From contig NZ_CP036348.1 of the NCBI RefSeq assembly GCF_007753095.1, positions 2,108,001 through 2,172,000 on the forward strand: a stretch of DNA of 64,000 nucleotides. Direction: 5' to 3'. The notes beneath the pieces are model-generated. The model searched no databases. It was not told the origin of the DNA and saw only the letters and a list, made by a program, of their open reading frames with translations. Position 1 is the stretch's first letter. The number at the start of each line of letters is the position of its first letter. Shown here piece by piece: positions 15,437 to 25,200 of this stretch. The stretch is from Rosistilla carotiformis. GTDB lineage: Bacteria; Planctomycetota; Planctomycetia; Pirellulales; Pirellulaceae. A program made the position numbers and the translations under genes.

Positions 15437-16167
15437 CGAAGGCCTCCATCTTGGGCGGTTCCACTTTGCTCCACCGACCAGGTCGTTCCGGTGGCGGGCT
15501 CCAGCGCGGTTAGCCGACCGCCGAATCCACATCCGGTATCGATACAGATGAGATGACGATAGTTTCTGACGATCCGATTTGGCGTGTGCCCCACGACGAC
15601 CAACTTACCGCTGCAGTGCGGCGCCGGCACTGCGCCATCGATCGAGGTCCAACGCAACAGGCTAGCCGGCTGGTCTTTCATCGCCAAATACGGGTCATAA
15701 CAAGCGTGGGTGAAGACACAGGTTTGCGTCTCGTAGAACGCCAAGCAGCCGTTCAAGAATTCCCAATGGCTGTCCGGGACGAGGGAGAGCTTCGCCGAGA
15801 TGATCGACGGTTGGGGGCGATAGGAATCGAGCGTTTGTTGCCCGCCAGCATGGCGAAAACGATCCAAAGCGTAACGATCGGATCGCGCGTCGAGCATCAT
15901 TTCATCGTGATTCCCAAGCACGGGGACCAGGTGGCAAGAACTGTCGAGTTCGATCAACGCTTCGATCACGCCGCGCGCATCGGGACCGCGGTTGACGTAA
16001 TCGCCCAACGGAACGATCGTGTCGCCACGTCTGGGCCGTATTTCGTCGATCAACCGTCGCAGCGCGTCGGCGTGCCCATGGATGTCGCCGATCGCAATCG
16101 TGCGACCACCGTCTGTGTCAATGCTTGTCTTCGTCAGTTTTCTTGCTCCTAGGTCGGTGTGGAGCAA
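15433..16167 (-). CDS. Serine/threonine-type metallophosphoesterase
   Basis: This PPP-family (calcineurin-like) phosphoesterase has about 244 residues. The metal-site motifs are all visible: G-D-I-H-G near residue 27, G-D-Y-V-N-R-G near 55, G-N-H-D near 85, H-A (F-T-H-A) near 150 and V-V-G-H-T near 193. The second motif normally reads G-D-x-V-D-R-G; here the inner Asp is Asn. The start is unclear: TTG 16167 is the longest, while AGGAG at about 16149 points to a start slightly downstream. It overlaps the regulator gene by four bases, so they form one operon. It is paralogous to the phosphoesterase at 43756-44415, which shares L-L-R-W and the Leu-Asp-Ser-Tyr segment. The substrate is unknown. 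Confidence 0.82.
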   Translation of the reverse strand: MLHTDLGARKLTKTSIDTDGGRTIAIGDIHGHADALRRLIDEIRPRRGDTIVPLGDYVNRGPDARGVIEALIELDSSCHLVPVLGNHDEMMLDARSDRYALDRFRHAGGQQTLDSYRPQPSIISAKLSLVPDSHWEFLNGCLAFYETQTCVFTHACYDPYLAMKDQPASLLRWTSIDGAVPAPHCSGKLVVVGHTPNRIVRNYRHLICIDTGCGFGGRLTALEPATGTTWSVEQSGTAQDGGLR

Positions 16168-16755
16168 ACGTGAAATTGCGTTTGCCTACCTCTAATACCC
16201 GAAACAAGCATTGCGATGCGCTGGCCGCCGCCCCCAAAATGGCCTCCTGTTGACCTAAGTCGTTTCAGCTGCGGAAGATAAAAAAATCCATTTTGTCAGC
16301 TCCCAACCCGCGGAATGACAAACATGGGTCCGTGACAAAGGGGCGTCTGAAAACGTCGCGACAAGATCCTCCTTCGGCGAAGCCGTCGGAAAATGAGGCA
16401 TTCGTTAGCATCGCGACCGCCTGCGTTCGCGGCCTCATTCGTCGCTCCCTTCGAATCCCCCTGTTACATTTGACGCCTGCCCAATTGTGTTCGTTCGGCT
16501 CTTTTCTCAGCGGCACAAACCGTTGTTAGAAACCGGAGACCGTAGCGGGGTTAACTCGTTCGCTTCACACAGCCGGTTGCTCGGTTGGAGTTGGTCGCGG
16601 GGGCAGCGGCCCCAAGCTGGTTGACGAACGTTTTCATATCCGTTGTTCGCGTTTGGCTTGTTGATTGCAGCAACGTGCCTCCAGCGGCCGGTAGGTTGGC
16701 AGTTCCGCTGACAACGGCGACGATACAGGCGAACAGGAGATTGGGAGGAGACGAC
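16168..16755. other. Unassigned divergent region
   Basis: About 590 bases between the phosphoesterase and ZIP genes, which point away from each other. Short frames on both strands near 16265-16530 give unconvincing translations. No repeats or hairpins stand out. Confidence 0.5.
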
Positions 16756-17472
16756 ATGAACGAACTGGTACAGGTGTTGTTGTTGACGACGATGGCGGGA
16801 GCGGCGATTCCGATCGGTGGCGCGATCGCGATGGTCGAGCGGATCTCGCCGCAGTGGCTCGAAGAGGAGTTCCGGCACAGTGTGATCGCCTTTGGCGGCG
16901 GTGTGCTGATCTCGGCGGTGGCGTTGGTGCTAGTCCCCGATGGCGTGAAGGCGTTGTCTTTGAGCTGGATCGTGGCGGCGTTTGTCGCCGGGGCGATCGT
17001 GTTTTGGGGGCTGGAGACCTTGTTGGCGCGATCGCAAAGTTCGGTCGCTCAATTGGTCGCGATGCTGTCCGACTTTATTCCCGAGGCGATCGCGCTGGGG
17101 GCGGCGTTCGCGCATGGCGAAAGCACCGGAGCGCTGCTGGCGGTATTGATCGCACTGCAAAACCTGCCCGAGGGGTTTAATGCGTTCCGCGAGTTGAGTG
17201 TGAGCGGTAACGTCCGCGGCGGCAAGTTGGTTTTGATGCTCGCCGCCTGCGTTCCGTTGGGGCCGCTGGCCGGTTGGATCGGGTACCATCACCTGGCGGA
17301 GTATCCGAGTGTCGTCGGGTTTATCATGCTCTTCGCCGCCAGCGGAATCCTGTACCTGACCTTTCAAGATCTGGCGCCCCAGTCCCGCAGCGAGAGCCAG
17401 CGTGCGCCGGCGATCGGTGCGGTGTTTGGTTTCCTGTTGGGAGTCGTCGGGCAGGTCTTGCTCGACGGCTGA
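16756..17472 (+). CDS. ZIP family metal (zinc) transporter
   Basis: This 238-residue polytopic membrane protein of the ZIP family imports divalent metals, most often zinc, into the cytoplasm. About seven to eight hydrophobic segments can be traced. The signature metal-path helices are clear: S-D-F-I-P-E-A-I-A-L-G-A-A-F-A near residue 98 and Q-N-L-P-E-G-F-N-A-F-R-E-L near 134, each with the conserved P-E pair. ATG 16756 is preceded by GGGAGGA at the right spacing, so an upstream in-frame extension is rejected. The long His-rich loop of some ZIPs is missing. It is monocistronic and convergent with pirin. Regulation by the Fur-type protein 5 kb away is possible but not shown. Confidence 0.88.
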   Translation: MNELVQVLLLTTMAGAAIPIGGAIAMVERISPQWLEEEFRHSVIAFGGGVLISAVALVLVPDGVKALSLSWIVAAFVAGAIVFWGLETLLARSQSSVAQLVAMLSDFIPEAIALGAAFAHGESTGALLAVLIALQNLPEGFNAFRELSVSGNVRGGKLVLMLAACVPLGPLAGWIGYHHLAEYPSVVGFIMLFAASGILYLTFQDLAPQSRSESQRAPAIGAVFGFLLGVVGQVLLDG

Positions 17473-17535
17473 AATGGGAGCGGCTTCTGAGAACCGTTCG
17501 AACTCCAGCCGTTGCGGCCTGCCGCCGAGAGCCGC

Positions 17536-18234
17536 TTAGGCCAGGTCGAAGAGCATGATTTCGGCGTCGGTCGTGGCGGTGATCACTAACGTCGATTCGT
17601 CGCTGATCGCCGCGCCGTCGCTGGTCTCCAACGCTTCGCCGTTGAGCGTGACCGATCCGCGAAGGACTTGCAGCCAGCCGTGTCGGCCCGCTGCAAAGGT
17701 CGCCTGAACGGAGTGATCTGCGTCCAACTGCGATAGGAAAATCCGAGCGTCCTGATGGATCAAAAGCGAACCGTCCGCTGCGTCGGGTGACGCCACCAGA
17801 CGCAGCGTGTTGGATAGTTCGTTGTCGTCGAAACGCTTCTGTTCGTAGCTAGGGTCGATGCCGGAACTCTCGGGCTGCAACCAGATCTGGTAGAAGTGAG
17901 TGGATTCGTCGGCCAAAGGGTTAAATTCACTGTGCGTGATTCCCGTCCCTGCGCTGATCCGTTGGAATTCTCCCGGACGCAAGACCTCCCCGTTGCCTAA
18001 CGAATCCTTGTGTTCCAGCGCTCCCTGCAGAACGTAAGAAACGATCTCCATGTCGTGGTGGGGATGCGTACCAAAGCCTTGGCCGGCGGCGACGCGGTCC
18101 TCGTTGATCACTCGCAACGCGCGAAACCCCATCTGAGTCGGGTCGCGATAGGACGCGAACGAAAACGTGTGATGCGAATTAAGCCAACCGTGATCTGCGT
18201 GTCCACGGTCGTTGGCTTTGCGAACTTTGATCAT
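17536..18234 (-). CDS. Pirin family protein (YhhW-like)
   Basis: This 232-residue bicupin starts MIKVRKANDRGHADHGWLNSHHTFSF, the standard opening of bacterial pirins. The metal-binding histidines are visible: F-G-T-H-P-H-H-D-M-E near residue 54, and the later T-H-S-E-F-N-P near 100. E. coli YhhW and human pirin can act as quercetin 2,3-dioxygenases, but the physiological substrate is generally unknown. The length is usual for the family and the whole protein is intact. It is monocistronic, with ATG 18234-18232. The downstream neighbour on the other strand (ZIP) converges. Confidence 0.9.
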   Translation of the reverse strand: MIKVRKANDRGHADHGWLNSHHTFSFASYRDPTQMGFRALRVINEDRVAAGQGFGTHPHHDMEIVSYVLQGALEHKDSLGNGEVLRPGEFQRISAGTGITHSEFNPLADESTHFYQIWLQPESSGIDPSYEQKRFDDNELSNTLRLVASPDAADGSLLIHQDARIFLSQLDADHSVQATFAAGRHGWLQVLRGSVTLNGEALETSDGAAISDESTLVITATTDAEIMLFDLA

Positions 18235-18445
18235 TGCGTTGCTCCTTTACTTGGATTCCCCATTCAGTCACCACGTGGATATTTTACATGTAAACCGTCG
18301 TCTGGTCAACGTTCTGCGATGGACGCGTGAGCACCAGCAGCGCGGAACGCGATTACGAAAGAGCCAACGCAGGTAAGAGAGCTGCGTCGTTTAAACCAGA
18401 TCGGTACTTGGCGGGTGAAACGGACGGTCTCACGGGAGCGGCTGG

Positions 18446-20539
18446 CTATGCCTTCTTGGGACGGGGGACACTGCGGCGACCGGCGACCTTCTTACGGCGA
18501 CCGCGCCCCGACTTTTCCTCCTCCGCAGGCGCTTCGACTAGCCGTTTGCCGACCTGTCCCTTGAGGCTATCGATGCGATCGCGGAGCGCCGCAGCCCGTT
18601 CAAATTCCAGCTCTTCGGCGGCCGTAATCATCTCGCCTTCCAATTCCGCAATATATTCCAGGGTCACATACTTCCCTTCGCCAGGCTCTTGGGCTGCCGC
18701 GGTAGTGGCGCGATGCTGCTTGGCGGCCGCGTCGATGCTCGAGCCAATATTGCGTTTGACCGTCGTGGGAGTGATCCCGTGTTCGCGATTGAACGCTTCT
18801 TGAATCTCGCGACGCCGAGCGGTTTCGTCGATCGCCAGTCGCATCGATCGGGTGATCTTGTCGGCGTATAGGATCACTTGAGCGTTGGCATTACGAGCCG
18901 CGCGGCCGATCGTCTGGATCAAGCTGGTTTCGCTGCGCAAGAATCCTTCTTTGTCGGCATCCAGGATCGCCACCAAAGAAACCTCGGGCAGGTCGAGCCC
19001 TTCGCGGAGTAGGTTGACCCCGACCAGGACGTCAAACTTTCCTTCCCGCAATTCTTTCAGCAGGTCGACGCGTTCGAAGGCATTCAATTCGCTGTGCAGC
19101 CAGCGACAGCGGAGGCCTTGTTCTTGGAAGTAGCTGGAAAGATCTTCGGCCAGTCGTTTGGTGAGCGCAGTGACAAGTACGCGTTCGTCTTTCTCGGCCC
19201 GCTTGCGAATCTCTCCAACGAGATGATTCACCTGCCCGTGAGCCGGCAAGACTTCGACCAACGGGTCCAGCAATCCCGTCGGCCGAATCAATTGCTCGAC
19301 AACTTCGCCGTGCGTTTGATCCAATTCGTAATCGCTGGGAGTCGCCGAAACGAAAACGGTTTGCCCCGACTTTTGTTCCCACTCTTCAAATTTCAACGGC
19401 CGATTGTCGAGCGCACTCGGCAGCCGGAATCCGTGTTCGACCAGGGTGTTCTTGCGGCTTTGGTCGCCGGCAAACATCGCTCGGATCTGCGGGACGGTGA
19501 CATGCGATTCGTCGACGAAGACCAGGAAATCCTTGGGGAAATAGTCGTACAGCGTATCGGGAGTGGCACCGGGGGGCTTGCCCGAAAGCGGCCGACTGTA
19601 ATTTTCGATGCCGGGACAATGCCCTACCTCTTGCATCATTTCGAGGTCGAAGCGAGTCCGAGCCGACAGCCGCTGCGCCTCCAACAGCTTGCCTTGACTC
19701 TTCATCTTTTCCAGCTGTTCTTCCAGTTCCTGCTGCAGCGATTCGATCGCAGCGGCGATGCGATCCTCGGGCATCACAAAGTGTTTCGCCGGGTAAACGT
19801 AGACCTCGTCGGTGCGGCCGATGATCTCGCCCGAGACCGGACGGATCATCGAAATCTGTTCGATCTCATCGCCCCACATCTCGATCCGTAATGCAAACTC
19901 TTCGTAGCTGGGCCAGAGTTCGATGCAGTCACCACGGACGCGGAACTTGCTGCGTTCAAAGTTCACATCGTTGCGGCTGTATTGGATATCGATCAATCGC
20001 AGCAGCAGGGTGTCGCGATCAAACGACTCCCCGACCTTCAACGGAACGACCATCTCTTTGTAGTCTTGTGGCGAACCGAGCCCGTAGATACTCGAGACGC
20101 TGGCAACAATGATCACGTCGCGGCGACTGATCAGCGAGCTTGTCGATGCCAGTCGCAAACGGTCGATCTCTTCGTTGATCGACGAGTCCTTTTCGATATA
20201 GACGTCGCGCTGCGGGATGTAGGCTTCGGGCTGGTAGTAGTCGTAATAGCTGACGAAATAATGAACCGCGTTTTCCGGAAAGAACTCTTTGAATTCCGAA
20301 TACAGCTGGGCGGCAAGCGTCTTGTTGTGGCTGAGCACCAATGTGGGCCGCTTCATCTGCTCGATGACATTGGCCATCGTATAGGTCTTGCCCGACCCGG
20401 TGACACCCATGAGCACCTGATGCTGTTTGCCGGCATTCAGGCCCGCGACCAACGATTGGATCGCCCGCGGCTGGTCACCAGCAGGGGGGAATGGACTGGC
20501 AAGATGGAAGTTTGCTGGTGCCAGTGGTTTGGTCGTCAT
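18446..20539 (-). CDS. uvrB: UvrABC system protein B (excinuclease subunit B)
   Basis: This 697-residue DNA-damage recognition helicase-like subunit works with UvrA and UvrC in nucleotide-excision repair. The Walker A motif G-V-T-G-S-G-K-T is near residue 47. The beta-hairpin used to pry the DNA strands ([12 protein letters not shown]) is near 98, D-E-S-H near 348, and helicase motifs Q-T-I-G-R-A-A-R near 550. The UVR domain that binds Uvr[19 protein letters not shown], lies near 630. The C-terminal 30 residues are a basic Lys/Arg-rich tail. The length and motifs are complete, so the gene is intact. It is monocistronic. Confidence 0.98.
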   Translation of the reverse strand: MTTKPLAPANFHLASPFPPAGDQPRAIQSLVAGLNAGKQHQVLMGVTGSGKTYTMANVIEQMKRPTLVLSHNKTLAAQLYSEFKEFFPENAVHYFVSYYDYYQPEAYIPQRDVYIEKDSSINEEIDRLRLASTSSLISRRDVIIVASVSSIYGLGSPQDYKEMVVPLKVGESFDRDTLLLRLIDIQYSRNDVNFERSKFRVRGDCIELWPSYEEFALRIEMWGDEIEQISMIRPVSGEIIGRTDEVYVYPAKHFVMPEDRIAAAIESLQQELEEQLEKMKSQGKLLEAQRLSARTRFDLEMMQEVGHCPGIENYSRPLSGKPPGATPDTLYDYFPKDFLVFVDESHVTVPQIRAMFAGDQSRKNTLVEHGFRLPSALDNRPLKFEEWEQKSGQTVFVSATPSDYELDQTHGEVVEQLIRPTGLLDPLVEVLPAHGQVNHLVGEIRKRAEKDERVLVTALTKRLAEDLSSYFQEQGLRCRWLHSELNAFERVDLLKELREGKFDVLVGVNLLREGLDLPEVSLVAILDADKEGFLRSETSLIQTIGRAARNANAQVILYADKITRSMRLAIDETARRREIQEAFNREHGITPTTVKRNIGSSIDAAAKQHRATTAAAQEPGEGKYVTLEYIAELEGEMITAAEELEFERAAALRDRIDSLKGQVGKRLVEAPAEEEKSGRGRRKKVAGRRSVPRPKKA

Positions 20540-20638
20540 CGCAATACCCGCGCGTTGTCGATTTTGAATCCTTCCATTCTCCCCGACAACGTTTCACTTG
20601 CCCAGCCGGGCATTTGGGTACAGCGGTCGGCGCATGAA

Positions 20639-20671
20639 AAAAAACGGTTCGATCGGATCGAACCGTTTTTT
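20639..20671 (-). terminator. Bidirectional intrinsic terminator
   Basis: AAAACGGTTCGATC (20641-20654) pairs with its complement (20656-20669), leaving a tight turn, and is flanked by A and T runs on both sides. It lies just after the stop of the small basic protein gene and upstream of uvrB on the same strand, so it separates those transcripts. Confidence 0.9.
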
Positions 20672-20704
20672 GCAAAAGCAATGGCGAAGTGAACGTCGCA
20701 GCGA

Positions 20705-20923
20705 CTACTTCTTCTTCTTCGAAGCTGCGGTTTCTTCGGTCTTGACCTTCTTCTTTTTCTTCAGCGAAACCTTTTGAACTCGTACCTTGGCCATGCCAAT
20801 GACGTTCGAATCCTCGGTCCATTTGTCAAGTTCTTGCAACCGTGAAATCCGCTCGGCACGGGTCAGAACATTGCGACTCTTGATCGCTCCGGCCTGAACC
20901 TTCAGGCTTTTATCCATTGTCAT
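20705..20923 (-). CDS. Small basic protein, PVC-superphylum family
   Basis: This 72-residue, strongly basic protein matches the small basic protein family described in Chlamydiae and Verrucomicrobia (TIGR04137-like). The core reads D-K-S-L-K, then S-R-N-V-L-T-R-A-E-R-I-S-R-L near residue 18, W-T-E-D near 36, and G-M-A-K-V-R-V-Q-K-V near 43. A C-terminal Lys-rich tail (K-K-K-K-K-V-K and A-S-K-K-K-K) follows. Very small, basic and conserved proteins of this kind are often associated with the ribosome, but the role is not established. Two start codons are possible: ATG 20923 and ATG 20917. A perfect terminator follows. Confidence 0.8.
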   Translation of the reverse strand: MTMDKSLKVQAGAIKSRNVLTRAERISRLQELDKWTEDSNVIGMAKVRVQKVSLKKKKKVKTEETAASKKKK

Positions 20924-21271
20924 GGGAGGTCAGACTCCGACGTCTTAAATGCTTATTAAATAACAGTTTACGGTGTATCGAGGCGATCGCGGGCAGAGCC
21001 TTCGCAGATCGCATAGGATGATAATCTATGGGGATTGGCAGCAAAAGACAACCTCAACGCGGCGATTGGCCGCGAGAATTTGTCGGAGGGCCTAGCGAAT
21101 GCCCCCTGGTCCACCTAAAATACCCAGATGTTTCGTGCTCTGAGCCGGGACTTTTTATGGCGTCTGCAGGGTTTGCGTCGCTGTTTTTTGTTCATCCTCC
21201 CGCTCGACTGCCCGCCCAACGATCGGTTGCACTTAGCATCGGTATCCCCACCACAGATTCACGATATTTTT
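20924..21271. other. Divergent promoter region
   Basis: About 350 bases between the small basic protein gene and a small membrane-protein gene. No gene was seen. An AT-rich patch (around 20946-20972) is a likely promoter location for the basic-protein gene. Confidence 0.5.
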
Positions 21272-21496
21272 ATGACGGATTCACAGAAGGATCTTGTGCT
21301 TCATCTTCTTCACCAAGGCAATTGGCATGATGCTGTCGTTGCTTGTTGCGAGGAAACCGGAGCCGACGTCGAAACCGCCCGTGCCGTGGTCCGCCAGTTG
21401 GCCAACGAGCATCGTTTGAATCCCACCCGCAAATGGTGGCTGATCGGATTTACGATGCTGATGATGTCGGTCGTGACCGCTTACGTTCTCGCCTAA
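21272..21496 (+). CDS. Small single-pass membrane protein
   Basis: This 74-residue protein was read from ATG 21272 (MTDSQKDLVLHLLHQGNWHDAV). An open frame extends upstream but gives an implausible N terminus. The first 50 residues are an alpha-helical soluble part (A-C-C-E-E-T-G-A-D-V-E-T-A-R-A-V-V-R-Q-L-A). The last 20 form one membrane helix (W-W-L-I-G-F-T-M-L-M-M-S-V-V-T-A-Y-V-L-A) with an Arg/Lys on its cytoplasmic side, a C-tail-anchored layout. No function is known. There is no neighbour to suggest one. Confidence 0.6.
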   Translation: MTDSQKDLVLHLLHQGNWHDAVVACCEETGADVETARAVVRQLANEHRLNPTRKWWLIGFTMLMMSVVTAYVLA

Positions 21497-21554
21497 CGTT
21501 TGCGGCCTGTGCGGACCTTCGATTTCGCAGGGGCGCTGCGTGGCGATCCAAGCT

Positions 21555-22094
21555 TCAGCCCCCGCGCGTAACGCTGTTCGGAAACAGCGTGTCTCCGCGC
21601 TCGCGATCCAACAACCAGCGTTTGGTCTCGATTCCTCCATCGGCTGAAAAACCTGTCAATCTTCCGTTGCTGCCCACGATTCGGTGGCAAGGAATCACAA
21701 TCGGGATCCGGTTGCGAGCCATTGCCTGTCCAACGGCGCGCGATGCCGCGGGGCGTCCTGCACGACAAGCCAGTTCTTTGTAGCTGATGATTTGCCCTGC
21801 GGGGACCTTGCGGCAGGCATGATAAACCTGAGCGAAAAACGGAGACCAATCCGAAGCGTCGACCGGGATATCGTCGAAGGTGGTCGGCTGCCCCTTGAAG
21901 TATGCGTCGATCCGCTGGGCAAACGATGCGCGGTGGCGAACCTGCTTGGCTTCGGTCTGCTGCAACGCCTCTTGGATTCCGGCCGATGAGGGGTCGGCGA
22001 ATAACCGGATCCGGAACAGCCCCGCCGTGGTCCATTGGTGGGTCAAGATTCCCAACGGTGTCTCGCAAAGACCCGTGCATTCGATCGGTAACAT
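21555..22094 (-). CDS. Methylated-DNA--protein-cysteine methyltransferase (Ogt type)
   Basis: This 179-residue suicide repair protein transfers the O6-alkyl group of guanine to its own cysteine. The active-site motif I-P-C-H-R-I-V-G lies near residue 141, preceded by V-P-A-G-Q-I-I-S-Y-K-E-L-A near 102 and R-A-V-G-Q-A-M-A-R-N near 125, the helix-turn-helix DNA contact. The N-terminal RNase H-like subdomain begins C-E-T-P-L-G-I-L near residue 10. ATG 22094-22092 was chosen because it gives the standard N terminus; a 49-codon upstream extension does not resemble the family. It lies next to uvrB but is not in an operon with it. It is intact. Confidence 0.92.
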   Translation of the reverse strand: MLPIECTGLCETPLGILTHQWTTAGLFRIRLFADPSSAGIQEALQQTEAKQVRHRASFAQRIDAYFKGQPTTFDDIPVDASDWSPFFAQVYHACRKVPAGQIISYKELACRAGRPAASRAVGQAMARNRIPIVIPCHRIVGSNGRLTGFSADGGIETKRWLLDRERGDTLFPNSVTRGG

Positions 22095-22277
22095 CACAAA
22101 GTTCCAACAAGATGGCGAGGGCTCACACGCCAGGGAGACGCCCGCAAAGTCAAGCGGGGCCAGGTGCGAACGAAGACGCACCCGCATGCAAAATGGAATA
22201 TACCGGATCGAGTGGACGTGACGCAAAGGTGCCCATCGCATGGCGGCGATTGGCAGCGCGGCGGGCGATAACCGCGC

Positions 22278-25200
22278 TTACCTCGGTTGTCCTGCTCCGG
22301 GAGACGCGTGGCGCGTCCGCCGCCATGGAAAAATGCTTCGATGGGAAGTGGCGTTTTCCAAGACGCGCGGTGCGTTGGCTGTCTTGCTTGCGCGTTCGCG
22401 TTGGGCGTCGTCGACAAACCTTTGCATTTGTTGCAACGTGTCTTGCACCTGCATCGCGTTGCGTTCGTCCACGGCAGTTTCGCAGGATGCTGCCAACATA
22501 GACAATTGCGCGAGTCCGACGCTATCTCCAGAGCCTTTAATCCAGTGGGATTGGCGGGCAATTTCGTCGAAGTTGTTCCCGGCCGAGGCGTCGAGCATCC
22601 GTGGCAGCGCGTTGGCGACTCGATCGATCAGGAAGCAAGCAAACTCGCAACGCCAATCGTTCGGCAAGATCGGGGTGTCGCGTTGGGAAGGCGTTGGGAA
22701 GGACGGTTGCTGGGCAACGCGCTCATCAGCTTCGCTGTCGGGTGGCGAAACGATGAGCGTCTTTGAGGGAACAGGATCGGTCACCCGATTTGCAAGTGGA
22801 ACGTCAGTGGTGAGTGCCGTGTTGGAAGCATTCGCACCGATGCGCACGATCTGTAACAACGCATCGAGATCGATCGGTTTGGTTAAGTAATGGGTGCAGC
22901 CGGCTTGCCGGCACTTGGCCTCATCGCCGACCATTGCGTTGGCGGTCAGCGCCACGATCGGGCGGTTGTAACCACGGGCACGGAGGGTGCGGGCGGCGGT
23001 GTAGCCATCCATGATCGGCATCTGCATGTCCATCAGCACGATGTCGACGGCTTGCCCTTGTTCGATCAACAGGTCGACAGCCTCTTGACCATTGGTCGCC
23101 GTGATGACTTCGCTGCCCGCGTCGTGCAGCAGGAAGGTCATCAAGTTGCGATTGGTCTCGCAATCGTCGACGATTAAAACCCGCGTGCCCGAAACGTCGG
23201 CTTTGCGGAACTCCTGCGTTCGAGTTTGGCTCGCAAACGCTGTCGCTTCTTCGGGGCTGAGCATGCGTGTGCCGGCCAAATTTTCGATCGGTAGCGTGAA
23301 GGTAAATTGCGTCCCGACGTTGAGTGTGCTGGAAATACTCAGCGAGCCGCCCAATGCCTCTGCCAATCGTTTGCCGATCGACAGACCAAGTCCGGTGCCT
23401 CCATGTTTCCGCGTCGTCGACGTATCGGCTTGAACAAACGGTTCGAAGATTCGCGACATCTGTTCGGCGGTCATCCCCGCTCCGGTATCGTCGACGGAGA
23501 CCTCTAGATGGCTCGGCGCCAACGGATCGCCTTTGGAATTCAAATGTACCGTGACGCCCCCGGTCTCGGTGAACTTCACGGCGTTGCCAACCAGGTTGGT
23601 GACGATTTGTCGGAACCGTGTGGGATCGCTGACGATCGTTTCAGGGATGGGGCTATCGATCTGGAACGTCAACGCGATCTCTTTTTGAATCGCTTTAGAA
23701 CGCAGCGAGCGGACGATCTCATTGATCAATTGCGTGGGAGCGCAAGGGACCCGTTCGATCTCCACCTTGTCGGCTTCGATCTTGGAGATGTCCAGGATAT
23801 CGTCCAACAACTGCAGCAGGTGGGTGCCGTTGGAGTGAATGGTTTCCAGGTGCGAGGTGCGATCGTCTTCGTGAGTCACGATGCCCCGTAACAACAGTTC
23901 CGAGAAGCCCAAGATGCCAGTGATCGGCGTACGAATCTCATGACTCATGCGGGCCAAGAATTCGCTTTTGGCGCGGTTCGCGTTTTCGGCGGCCTCTTTG
24001 GCGCGTTGGAACTTTTCCTTCGTCTTGTGCAACTGCTTCGTGGTCCGTTCCAGTTCCTTCGAACGTTCGACGACTGCGATGATCCGGTCTTGAACCTTGG
24101 CTTCGAGGTTCTGGTTCAGATCGTGCAGTTGTTGGAAACTATCGGCGCGTTCCAAGCCCGCACCGGCAAAGGAAACCAGGTATTCGGCAATGCGAATCTC
24201 ATCGCTGCCAAACAGATCGGTGAAGCGTTTGTTGGTGATGTAGAGGAATGCCGAGACCTGGCCCTGCACTTCGATCGGGCTACACAAGAAGGATCCTTGG
24301 CATTTGGTCGCAAAACCACGATCGATACAATTCTCTTCGTCGCGGACGACGGTGGCCATTTTTCGCTGGGTTTCGGCCAGCAGGTCGGTGTCGAAGACTT
24401 GCCCTTCAGGACAGGTCACTGGTGCTTCGCCATCGGGGGAGATCACAATCACAAACGCCTGTTCGCCGCGAAGGATCTTTTTCGCTGCGACGCCCACTTC
24501 GCGATAGATCTCCGACGGCATCACGCTGGTGGCGATCCGGCGGCCCGAAGCCAGCAGCGAATCAAAGCGATCGAACAGGGACAGCGAACCCTCTTCAGCG
24601 ACCTTCTCCGTGGCAAATTTCAACCGCGACAATAGGTCGACCGCGTGGGCGAGCGCCTCGTGATCCGTTTCCCAGCCCAGTTCAGCAGCAAATTCTGCAC
24701 GCAACACCATGCTTTGGGCGTGTTCAAGTTGCGCCGATTGTCGCGCCGCGACATCGAGGCTGCGTTGAAAATAGCGTTTCGCCTGCCGATTGCGCCCCGC
24801 CATCGCCAGGACCGCGGCGGTTTCCCGCAACGCGTGAGGCAGTTCGTTGGGAAAGCGTTTGCCAAACGCGAGCGCCTTTTTGGCGGCACTGGCAAGCTGC
24901 TGGATTCTTTGTTTCTGAACAGCGATCGATTTTGCCGGTTGGGCTTCGAATTGTTTTCGCAGCCCCGAACACAGCCAGGTGTAGCACGGACTGATATACG
25001 TGTTGCAGACCTCCGCCTGTTCGGCAATCTCGATCGCGGATTCGAACATCGCAACCGCAGCCGAAAAACGCCCCAAGTAGTATTCGCGAACACCGCAAGC
25101 CAGCCGCGTTTGGCAGCCGCGTTGCGCGTCGATCACATCGCGCTGCAGTTCGGTTTGCAGGATCTCGGCAGGCAGATCGCCATTGGCCGCCCGTGCCCAG

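Noticed and set aside
17473-17535. Possible terminator hairpin between ZIP and pirin genes
   Set aside because: The complementary arms (AGCGGCT/AGCCGCT) are separated by a long loop and there is no T-tract; too weak to call.
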